A DNA stretch of 64,000 bases, taken from NCBI GenBank assembly GCA_019748095.1, contig JAIEQA010000018.1:112456-176455 (forward strand), given 5' to 3'. A program made the translations under genes and the position numbers. The DNA is from Caulobacteraceae bacterium. Lineage in GTDB: Bacteria; Pseudomonadota; Alphaproteobacteria; Caulobacterales; Caulobacteraceae. The notes below the pieces were generated by a model. The model was not told the origin of the DNA. It made no database searches and worked only from the letters and a program-made list of their open reading frames with translations. Each line of letters opens with the position of its first letter. Position 1 is the stretch's first letter. Positions 56,411 to 64,000 of this stretch are shown piece after piece.

Positions 56411-58777
56411 TCACAACCGCACGGCCCGAAGGCGAAGCGCGTTGCCTATGACGCTGACCGAGGACAAGGCCATAGCCAGCGCCGCCACGGCCGGCGACAG
56501 CAACAAGCCGAATGCTGGGTAGAGCAGTCCCGCCGCGATCGGGATACCCAAGGCATTGTAGCCGAACGCGAACACCAGGTTCTGGCGGATATTGCTCATC
56601 ACCGCCTTCGACAGATGTCGAGCACGCACGATCCCCTGCAGATCGCCGCCGAGAAGGGTCACGCCCGCGCTCTCGATCGCGACGTCAGACCCTGCACCCA
56701 TGGCGACGCCCACGTCAGCTGCTGCAAGGGCGGGGGCGTCGTTCACGCCATCGCCGGCCATGGCGACGACCCGGCCTTCGGACCGCAGACGCTGGACGAC
56801 CGAGGCCTTGTCCTCGGGCAGAACCTCGGCCTGGACGTCGTCGATGCCGAGCTGGCGCGCGACGGCCTCGGCCGTGGTGAGGTTGTCGCCGGTCATCATC
56901 ACCAGCCTCAGCCCGGCGGCCTTCAATGCGGTAATGGCGTCAGCGGTGGTGGCCTTGATGGGGTCCGCGATGCCCAGAACACCGGCAACCTTTGCGTCCA
57001 CAGCCACAAAGATTGCCGTGGCTCCGTCCCTCCTGAGCGCCTCTGCCTCGGCTTCCAGCGCCGACACATCCACGTCGAGGCCCTCCATGAAGCGCGCATT
57101 GCCCAGGGCCACGGGCCGTCCGTCGATCCGACCGGACACCCCGCGCCCAACCGGGCTGTCGAAGTCTGTGGCCTCTGAAAGAGCGAGTTTCCGCTCGGTC
57201 GCGGCCGCCACGATGGCGTCAGCCAGCGGGTGTTCGCTGCCTCGCTCAAGGCTGGCGGAGAGGCGCAGAAGTTCGTCTTCATCAAAACCCGGCGCGGTGC
57301 GGATAGCCGTGACCGACGGACGCCCCTCGGTCAGGGTGCCGGTCTTGTCCAGTACCAGGGTGTCGACCTTCTCAAACCGTTCCAGCGCCTCGGCGCTGCG
57401 GATCAGGACACCGGCATGGGCCCCCCGTCCCACCCCGACCATGATCGAGATCGGCGTGGCGAGACCGAGGGCACAGGGGCAGGCGATGATCAGGACCGAC
57501 ACCGCCGCGACCAGGGCATAGGACAGCCGGGGCTCTGGGCCGACCAGGCCCCAGACGATCGCCGCCAGCACGGCCATGGCGATGACCATGGGCACGAACC
57601 AGCCGGAGACCGTATCGGCCAGCCGCTGGATCGGGGCACGGCTGCGCTGGGCCTGAGCCACCATCTGGACGATGCGGGACAGAAGGGTGTCGGCCCCGAC
57701 CTTGTCGGCGCGCATCACGAACGACCCGGTGCGGTTCAGAGACCCGCCGACGACGGCCGCACCGGCCTCCTTGGTCACGGGCATCGACTCCCCGGTGACC
57801 ATCGACTCATCGATCGAGACGCGGCCGTCCAGGATCACCCCATCCACCGGCACCTGTTCGCCCGGCCGAACCCTCAACCGGTCACCGACCACGACCAGGT
57901 CCAGAGTCACGTCTTCATCGGCACCGTCGTCACGGACGCGGCGCGCGGTCTTGGGCGTCAGGTCTAACAGGCCGCGGATGGCACCCGACGTCTGTTCCCG
58001 CGCGCGCATTTCCAGGATCTGGCCGACGAGCACCAGCACCGTAATCACCGCCGCCGCCTCGAAATAGACCGGGGCGCTGCCGTCCATACGCAGGAATGCG
58101 GGCGGGAACAGGCCGGGGGCCAGCACCGCCACGACGCTGTAGCCCCAGGCTACGCCGACCCCCATGGCGATCAGGGTGAACATGTTCAAATTGCGGGTCC
58201 GCAACGACTCCCAGCCGCGCTGAAAGAAGGGCGCCCCGGCCCACAGCACTACGGGCGTCGCTAGCGCGAACTGGATCCAGTTCGAGGTTTGGCCCGGAAT
58301 CCGCATGGCCAGTCCTGTGAGGTGCCCCCCCATTTCGAGGGCGAAGACCGGGAGCGTCAGCACCAGCCCGACCCAGAACCGGCGGGTGAAGTCGATCAGT
58401 TCATGGTTGACCGGCGCTTCGGCCGTCACCGTCTCCGGTTCCAGCGCCATGCCGCAGATCGGGCAGGCCCCAGGGCCTTCCTGACGGATCTGCGGATGCA
58501 TGGGGCAGGTGTAGATCGTACCCGGCGCGGCCGGAGCGGGCTCACTCTTCGGGCCGAGGTAGGTCTGCGGCGAGGCGATGAACTTGGTGCGACAGCCCGC
58601 CGAACAGAAGAAGTAATCCGTGTGTTCGTGCGTGGCGCGGTGCGCCGTCGTCGCCGGATTGACGCTCATGCCGCAGACCGCGTCGATGGCTGTTTTGGCG
58701 TCCCCGGCGGCTTTCGCGCCCGAGCAACAGCAGGATTTCGGGGCTTCGGCGGGGGTCGAGGTTTGTGAGTGGGACAT
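56411..58777 (-). CDS. copA: Copper-translocating P-type ATPase with YHS-like and CxxM/H metal-binding N-terminus
   Basis: [66 protein letters not shown] and [26 protein letters not shown]. Confidence 0.95.
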   Translation of the reverse strand: MSHSQTSTPAEAPKSCCCSGAKAAGDAKTAIDAVCGMSVNPATTAHRATHEHTDYFFCSAGCRTKFIASPQTYLGPKSEPAPAAPGTIYTCPMHPQIRQEGPGACPICGMALEPETVTAEAPVNHELIDFTRRFWVGLVLTLPVFALEMGGHLTGLAMRIPGQTSNWIQFALATPVVLWAGAPFFQRGWESLRTRNLNMFTLIAMGVGVAWGYSVVAVLAPGLFPPAFLRMDGSAPVYFEAAAVITVLVLVGQILEMRAREQTSGAIRGLLDLTPKTARRVRDDGADEDVTLDLVVVGDRLRVRPGEQVPVDGVILDGRVSIDESMVTGESMPVTKEAGAAVVGGSLNRTGSFVMRADKVGADTLLSRIVQMVAQAQRSRAPIQRLADTVSGWFVPMVIAMAVLAAIVWGLVGPEPRLSYALVAAVSVLIIACPCALGLATPISIMVGVGRGAHAGVLIRSAEALERFEKVDTLVLDKTGTLTEGRPSVTAIRTAPGFDEDELLRLSASLERGSEHPLADAIVAAATERKLALSEATDFDSPVGRGVSGRIDGRPVALGNARFMEGLDVDVSALEAEAEALRRDGATAIFVAVDAKVAGVLGIADPIKATTADAITALKAAGLRLVMMTGDNLTTAEAVARQLGIDDVQAEVLPEDKASVVQRLRSEGRVVAMAGDGVNDAPALAAADVGVAMGAGSDVAIESAGVTLLGGDLQGIVRARHLSKAVMSNIRQNLVFAFGYNALGIPIAAGLLYPAFGLLLSPAVAALAMALSSVSVIGNALRLRAVRL

Positions 58778-58808
58778 GGAGCGTCTCCTGACGGCGAACG
58801 CAGGACAT

Positions 58809-58825
58809 ATACCCTATGGGGGTAT
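58809..58825. promoter_or_regulatory. CsoR-type operator candidate 1
   Basis: ATACCCTATGGGGGTAT; extended ATATACCC-TATGG-GGGTATAT arms. Confidence 0.75.
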
Positions 58826-58833
58826 ATCACAAG

Positions 58834-58850
58834 ATACCGTCATGGGGTAT
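58834..58850. promoter_or_regulatory. CsoR-type operator candidate 2
   Basis: ATACCGTCATGGGGTAT, same 17-nt geometry (ATACC-N7-GGTAT), centre 25 bp from candidate 1. Confidence 0.6.
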
Positions 58851-58875
58851 AACGCGCTTGAACCGGAGGCGACCC

Positions 58876-59151
58876 ATGCAGGCAGACACAAAACCCAAGG
58901 TGCTCAATCGGCTGAGCCGGATCGAGGGCCAGGTCCGAGGGATCAGCCGGATGGTCGAGGATGACCGCTACTGCGTCGATCTTCTCACCCAGCTCCAGGC
59001 GGTGCGCGCGGCGCTGACCCGGGTCGAAAGCGAGGTTCTGAAGGACCACCTCGACCACTGCGTTATGCAAGCCATGACAGGCGACGACATGGCCGAGCGA
59101 AAGGCCAAGGCCGGTGAATTGATCGAACTCCTTGGTCGCGCCCTGCGATAG
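58876..59151 (+). CDS. csoR: CsoR/RcnR family metal-sensing repressor
   Basis: VLNRLSRIEGQVRGISRMVEDDRYCVDLLTQLQAVRAALTRVESEVLKDHLDHCV (Cys-His-Cys ligand pattern). Confidence 0.92.
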   Translation: MQADTKPKVLNRLSRIEGQVRGISRMVEDDRYCVDLLTQLQAVRAALTRVESEVLKDHLDHCVMQAMTGDDMAERKAKAGELIELLGRALR

Positions 59152-59214
59152 GCGACCCACGGAACAAAGGTCGTCCGCAGGTCGCTACGACACCAGCTTC
59201 ACAAGGACACCGCC

Positions 59215-59640
59215 ATGAAACGTTTCATTCCTCTAGTCGCCGTCTGCGCCTTCGCCGCCACCGCTTGCTCGCCCGAGCCCAAGGCCGCGCCGGCCGACGC
59301 CACCCATACGATGGCCGCCGGCGACAGCATGATGGCGGACGGCCAGATGTCCGGACCCATGGCCATGCTCGCCCCTGCGACGGGCGATTCGACTGCCACC
59401 GGCGAATACAAGGCGGCGATGATGACCATGATGAGCACAATGCCCGCCTTTAGCGGCAACGCCGACGTTGATTTCATGAAACAGATGCGCGTCCACCATC
59501 AGGCCGCGATCGCCATGGCCCGCGTGGAGTTGGCCCATGGCACTAACGCTGAGGCCAAAACTCTGGCCCAGGAAGTCGTCTCCGCCCAGGAACGAGAGAT
59601 CGCGACCATCGACCGTTGGTTGACCGCGAACGGTGGGTAA
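59215..59640 (+). CDS. DUF305-like Met-rich lipoprotein
   Basis: AATACSPEP lipobox; MMADGQMSGPMAML; DVDFMKQMRVHHQAAIAMARVELAHGTNAEAKTLAQEVVSAQEREIATIDRWL. Confidence 0.88.
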   Translation: MKRFIPLVAVCAFAATACSPEPKAAPADATHTMAAGDSMMADGQMSGPMAMLAPATGDSTATGEYKAAMMTMMSTMPAFSGNADVDFMKQMRVHHQAAIAMARVELAHGTNAEAKTLAQEVVSAQEREIATIDRWLTANGG

Positions 59641-59905
59641 ATCCGACCGCAGGCGGGTGTTCGATAAGCGTCCGCATCCTATGGTTTCGGAACCAGAAGG
59701 TCCGAAGGTCTGAGTTGAGCCAGAACCAGTCAGTCCCGATCCGCGAGAATAAGACATCCACCCATGCCGCGTGACCTTGAGAACGCCGCCTTTCTGTCCG
59801 ATGTCTTTGGCCGCTCCCGAGCTATGGCGAACATTCGGACTTGCCCCTCTGGCGTTCACACGGGCCGGTCCCCAGCTTCCAAGGAGCAGTTCGGGAGTGG
59901 CGGTG

Positions 59906-60520
59906 ATGACGACCAAGGCCCATTGGGAAAACGTCTATCAGACCAAGGCGGTGGACGAGGTAAGCTGGTATCGTCCCCATTTGGAGGTTTCGCTGACGCT
60001 CATCGAACACGCGACGCCGGACACCGGTAGCGCGGTCATTGACGTCGGTGGCGGGGAAGCGACGCTGGTCGATGACCTTGTCAAGAGCGGCTATAGCGAC
60101 GTCACGGTGCTCGACATCTCCCAAGCGGCGATTGACGTCGCGAAGGGCCGCCTCGGTCCTGCTGGTGACTCGGTGCATTGGATCACCGGCGATATCACGG
60201 GTGTGGCGCTAGAAGCTGCCCGCTACGATGTCTGGCACGACCGCGCCGTGTTCCATTTCCTGACGAGCCCAGATGACCGGGCCGCATATGTGCGTCAGGT
60301 CTCCCGCTCAGTCCGGCTTGGCGGTCACGTCATCGTCGCCACGTTCGGTTTGGATGGGCCGGACAAGTGCAGCGGATTGGATGTCGTTCGCTACGACGCA
60401 GAAAACCTGCACGGGGAGTTCGGGCCGAAGTTTCGTCTGTTGGACAGCGTCTCCGAGTTGCACGATACGCCTTGGGGGACGCCTCAGCAGTTCATGTATT
60501 GCTTCTGCCGGATGGAGTGA
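59906..60520 (+). CDS. Class I SAM-dependent methyltransferase
   Basis: AHWENVYQTKAVDEVSWYRPHLEVSL; GSAVIDVGGGEATLVDDLVKSGYSDVTVLDIS; DVWHDRAVFHFL. Confidence 0.9.
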   Translation: MTTKAHWENVYQTKAVDEVSWYRPHLEVSLTLIEHATPDTGSAVIDVGGGEATLVDDLVKSGYSDVTVLDISQAAIDVAKGRLGPAGDSVHWITGDITGVALEAARYDVWHDRAVFHFLTSPDDRAAYVRQVSRSVRLGGHVIVATFGLDGPDKCSGLDVVRYDAENLHGEFGPKFRLLDSVSELHDTPWGTPQQFMYCFCRME

Positions 60521-60600
60521 GGCTGAAAGCGATACAGATGTTTGGCGCCGATCGGCCATCGGCTGCTCTACGCATCGTTCCATCAGAAACCTTAAGACGG

Positions 60601-60960
60601 CTAAGGGCGCGGCCCGAAAACGATCACCCCCGCGCCAACTATGCATAGGCTGGCACCGAAGACATCCCAACGATCCGGGCGCATTCCCTCGACCTGCCAG
60701 AGCCAGATCAGTGAGCCAATGACGTAGATGCCGGCATAGGCGGCATAGGCGCGGCCCGCGAAGGCCACGTCGATCCGGGTCAGCGCCCATGCGAACACGA
60801 TCAGCGCCGCTATTCCGGGCAATACCCATAGCGCGCTCCGACCCAAGCGGAGCCAAGCCCAGAAGGCGAAGCAGCCGCCGATTTCGGCGGCGGCGGCTAG
60901 GATCATGTAGGCGAACGACTTCACGAGAGCACTGAGAGCCCGCATCGCATCGGTCGTCAA
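60601..60960 (-). CDS. YnfA/UPF0060 family membrane protein
   Basis: [32 protein letters not shown]...[45 protein letters not shown]. Confidence 0.92.
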   Translation of the reverse strand: MTTDAMRALSALVKSFAYMILAAAAEIGGCFAFWAWLRLGRSALWVLPGIAALIVFAWALTRIDVAFAGRAYAAYAGIYVIGSLIWLWQVEGMRPDRWDVFGASLCIVGAGVIVFGPRP

Positions 60961-61039
60961 CGCGGCGTTACGGACGCGACTACTGTGCCCGTTGTGAAAT
61001 CACGCGGTCCACCCTATTCAGGGCCAATCGAGACGTTTC

Positions 61040-61411
61040 ATGAATCAACTGGTCCGCACCTTCTGCCTGATGCTCGCCGTCGCCGTCATGGCGTCGATGA
61101 TGCTTCACGCCCCGTCGGAAGCGCGCGATCAGGCCGAGCACATTGCCGACGAGATCGCCGAACATCACGGCGTCGAGGTGCATGGCCATTCGCATCCCGA
61201 CTGTTCCGAAAGGACCGGCGAGACTGCGCCGGGGCATCACCACCACAACAGCGGCGATACTCATTCCTTCGCCGTGCCTGAGAAGGCCGGGCTGGTTCTC
61301 GCCGTCGCCGGCGCGCGAACATCTCTGCACTGGCCGCAAGGCACGATGCCGAACGGCCTCAGCGGCTCCGGCCCCGACCAACCCCCGAAACGGGTGCGCA
61401 CGATCGTCTGA
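61040..61411 (+). CDS. Exported His-rich protein upstream of czcCB (CzcI-like position)
   Basis: Signal peptide; EHHGVEVHGHSHPDCSERTGETAPGHHHHNSGDTHSF. Confidence 0.65.
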   Translation: MNQLVRTFCLMLAVAVMASMMLHAPSEARDQAEHIADEIAEHHGVEVHGHSHPDCSERTGETAPGHHHHNSGDTHSFAVPEKAGLVLAVAGARTSLHWPQGTMPNGLSGSGPDQPPKRVRTIV

Positions 61412-61461
61412 TCCGGCGCGACCGTCCGGTCGCGCGCGCCCTCGTTTTTCGGAGACATCCC

Positions 61462-62778
61462 TTGAAGACCCCCTCGTCCGGCCTTGCCGGATCGTGGGCG
61501 CGATGGACGACCGTGTCGGTCCTCGCGCTCGCCTTGGCGGCAGCCCTGCCGCCGACCCGCGTGCTTGCCCAGGACGCGGCCTTGCAAACGACCGCGCCGA
61601 CACTTTCGCTCAGGCAGGCCCTGGTGCTCGCGTCCGGCGCGGACCCGGCTGTGGCGGCGGCCAATGCCCGCGCCCAGGCCGCTGAGGCGTCCGTGCGTCA
61701 GGCCGACGTGCGACCGAACCCCACGCTCGGGCTTGAGGTCGAAAATTTCCCGGCCATCGGCGGTGGCGACCTATTCGAACGCTCAGAGGTCACGCTCAGC
61801 TATGAGCAGCGGATCGAACGCGGTGGTGACCGCCCGGCCCGTGTGTCTTTGGCCAGAGCGGAAGGTACCCTGGTCGCGGCGACGGCGCGGGTGCGCCGGC
61901 TGGATCGGCTGGAACAGGTCCAGCGCGCCTGGGCAGAGGCCCTCGCCGCCGAGGCCGAACTGGGGATCGCACGGGAACGCCTCGATCTGGCCGAACAGTT
62001 CCAGACCGAAGTCCAGCGCCGCGTCGACATGGCGCGCGACCCGCTGTTCGCGGGCGCGCGGGCCGAGGCCGAACTTGCTCAGGCCCAGATCGACTTCGAC
62101 CAGGCCGAGATCGCGGCGCGCATCGCAAAAATCTCGCTGGCCAAGTTCTGGGACGGCATGGCCGACTTCAGCCTCGGCGGGACGGCGTTCGAGGACACCG
62201 GCGCGGCGCGGATCGCTGTGGAAGGCACGGCGCAGGCCGATCTCGAAATCTTCCTCGCCCAACGCGACATCGCCGTGGCCAGTGTGGCGGTGGAACAGGC
62301 GCGGCGGACGTCAGACGCCACCGTCCGAGCCGGTGTTCGCCATTTCGGCGACGGTAACGATCTGGGCTTCGTCGTCGGGGCCTCGATCCCGCTGGGTCGC
62401 TATGACCAGAACGCTGGTGCGATCGATCGCGCCCGCGCAGAGGGTTTAGCGGCCGAGGGCGATCTCTCCGCCGCCCGGATCGAGCGGGAGCGCGAGATCG
62501 CGCGGTTGCAGGTCCAGCTATCCGCCCGCGCCAGCGAGGCAAGGCGGATCGCGGAGGAGACGCTACCCCAGGCCGAGCGGGCGGTGACCCTTGTCCGAGC
62601 GGGGTTCAACCGGGGCGGCTTCACCTACAACGACGTCATCTCGGCCCAGACCGCCCTGCTCGAAACACGAGCCCGCCGGGTGGCGGTGCTCAAGCAATTC
62701 CACATCGATCGCGCTCGCCTTGATCGGCTGACAGGTGCGCACGGCGACCTGATCCTCGCCCCGGAGACCCAGCCATGA
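61462..62778 (+). CDS. czcC: TolC-family outer membrane protein CzcC-like
   Basis: LSLRQALVLASGADPAVAAANARAQAAEASVRQADVRPNPTLGLEVENF...; FNRGGFTYNDVISAQTALLETRARRVAVLKQFHIDRARLDRLTG. Confidence 0.88.
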   Translation: MKTPSSGLAGSWARWTTVSVLALALAAALPPTRVLAQDAALQTTAPTLSLRQALVLASGADPAVAAANARAQAAEASVRQADVRPNPTLGLEVENFPAIGGGDLFERSEVTLSYEQRIERGGDRPARVSLARAEGTLVAATARVRRLDRLEQVQRAWAEALAAEAELGIARERLDLAEQFQTEVQRRVDMARDPLFAGARAEAELAQAQIDFDQAEIAARIAKISLAKFWDGMADFSLGGTAFEDTGAARIAVEGTAQADLEIFLAQRDIAVASVAVEQARRTSDATVRAGVRHFGDGNDLGFVVGASIPLGRYDQNAGAIDRARAEGLAAEGDLSAARIEREREIARLQVQLSARASEARRIAEETLPQAERAVTLVRAGFNRGGFTYNDVISAQTALLETRARRVAVLKQFHIDRARLDRLTGAHGDLILAPETQP

Positions 62779-64000
62779 ACCGTTACCCACTCTCGCGGCG
62801 ACTGATCGCCGTGGCTTTCATGGCGCTGGCCGTGGGTGTCTCCGCGTGTGGCCAGGGCGGTGCGGCTGACCCTGCCGAAGCGGAGGCCGAGGCGGGCGAA
62901 TACGAGCGCGGACCGCACAATGGCCGGATGCTGCGGGATGACGATTTCGCGCTGGAGGTCACGATCTTCGAGGAAGGACCGGAACCTCTGTATCGGCTCT
63001 ACGCCTATCTCAAGGACAAGCCTCTTGATCCGCGACAGGTCCAGGCCACGATCGCGCTGACCCGTCTCGGCGGTCGTATTGACCGCTTCGCCTTCACCGC
63101 CACCGAGGACTATCTGACCAGTCCGACGATCGTGGCCGAGCCGCATTCGTTCGACGTCAGCGTCGCAGCGACCCATGCCGGCGAGCGCCACACCTGGGCC
63201 TACGCCTCCTACGAAGGCCGCACCATCATCACGCCGGACGCCGCCCAGGCGGGCGGGGTCACGACGGAGCGGGCGGGCAGCGCCTTCCTGGGTGAATCCC
63301 TGCCGCTGCAAGGTCGGATCGAGATCACGCCCGAGGGCCAGAGCGAGGTCCATGCCCGCTATCCCGGTCGGGTCATGGCCCTGTCGGTGGAACTGGGCGA
63401 CCGCGTGCGGCGCGGCCAGGTCGTGGCGCGGGTCGAGTCGAGCGAGAGCCTTCAGACCTATTCCATCACCGCGCCCATCTCGGGCGTCATCATGGCCAAG
63501 AACGCCAATGTCGGCTCCATTACCGGCAACGGCGAGCCGATGCTGGTGATCGGCGACCCGAACCAGGTCCATGCCGAGTTTTTCCTCTATCCCCGCGACG
63601 CCGAGCGGGTCCGCGTCGGCCAACGGGTCGAGGTGCTCAGCCTGGCGGGTGACCACAGGATCAATGCCCCGGTCGAGGCGATCCTCCCCACGGCCGACAT
63701 CACCAGCCAGACCCTGATCGCCCACGTTCACCTGCCCTCCCAGAACGGGGCATGGCGTCCGGGTCTGGGGGTCCGTGGCACGGTTCAGGTGGCGACCAGC
63801 GAGGTGCCGCTGGCCGTCCGAACCCAGGCCATCCAGCCCTTCCGCGACTTCCAGGTCGTCTACGCCAAAGTCGGCAACACCTACGAGGTGCGGATGCTCG
63901 AACTGGGCCGGCGAACTCCGGAGTGGACCGAGGTGCTCGGCGGGCTCGAACCCGGCACCGAATACGTCGTCGACGGCGCCTTCCTCATCCGCGCGGACAT
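62775..64000 (+). CDS. czcB: RND efflux periplasmic adaptor CzcB-like (3' end off window)
   Basis: ATGA overlap with czcC; YPGRVMALSVELGDRVRRGQVVARVESSESLQTYSITAPISGVIMAKNANVGSITGNGEPMLVIGD. Confidence 0.9.
   Translation, partial: MNRYPLSRRLIAVAFMALAVGVSACGQGGAADPAEAEAEAGEYERGPHNGRMLRDDDFALEVTIFEEGPEPLYRLYAYLKDKPLDPRQVQATIALTRLGGRIDRFAFTATEDYLTSPTIVAEPHSFDVSVAATHAGERHTWAYASYEGRTIITPDAAQAGGVTTERAGSAFLGESLPLQGRIEITPEGQSEVHARYPGRVMALSVELGDRVRRGQVVARVESSESLQTYSITAPISGVIMAKNANVGSITGNGEPMLVIGDPNQVHAEFFLYPRDAERVRVGQRVEVLSLAGDHRINAPVEAILPTADITSQTLIAHVHLPSQNGAWRPGLGVRGTVQVATSEVPLAVRTQAIQPFRDFQVVYAKVGNTYEVRMLELGRRTPEWTEVLGGLEPGTEYVVDGAFLIRAD

Larger units (their letters stand above)
27455..64000. mobile_element. 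Integrative (probably conjugative) element, left end at tRNA-Pro(GGG) fragment, right end beyond window
   Basis: tRNA 3' fragment plus tyrosine integrase plus defence genes plus trb T4SS/TraG plus metal-resistance cargo in a continuous block. Confidence 0.85.

Overview
GC-rich alphaproteobacterial DNA; the gene content looks Caulobacterales/Brevundimonas-like (inference). Positions 1 to ~27.45 kb are ordinary chromosome: acetamidase/formamidase, serine hydrolase, kdsA, two photolyase families around cfa, sulfurtransferase, dicarboxylate symporter, recJ, glpX, phaC, msrB, argC, an ECF sigma pair, rplM-rpsI, ctaA, and three intact tRNAs (Arg-TCT, Pro-TGG, Glu-TTC). From 27,455 to beyond the right edge is an integrative and probably conjugative element. 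Its left end is a 45-nt 3' fragment of a tRNA-Pro(GGG) gene next to a tyrosine integrase. Its cargo, left to right, is: (i) a type III-like CBASS anti-phage module (TRIP13 ATPase, HORMA-like, HORMA, CD-NTase) whose S-4TM pore-type effector lies convergently on the opposite strand; (ii) an AbiEi/AbiEii type IV toxin-antitoxin pair; (iii) a complete trb/VirB-type T4SS with TraG coupling protein; (iv) a copper/heavy-metal island with copCD, a CnrYXH-like sigma/sensor unit, a multicopper oxidase, TolC, a CopA-type ATPase, CsoR with two operator-like palindromes, and the start of a czcCB efflux operon. The best candidate for an unusual system is the CBASS locus with the convergent effector. All family calls come from reading the translated sequence; no database search was run.
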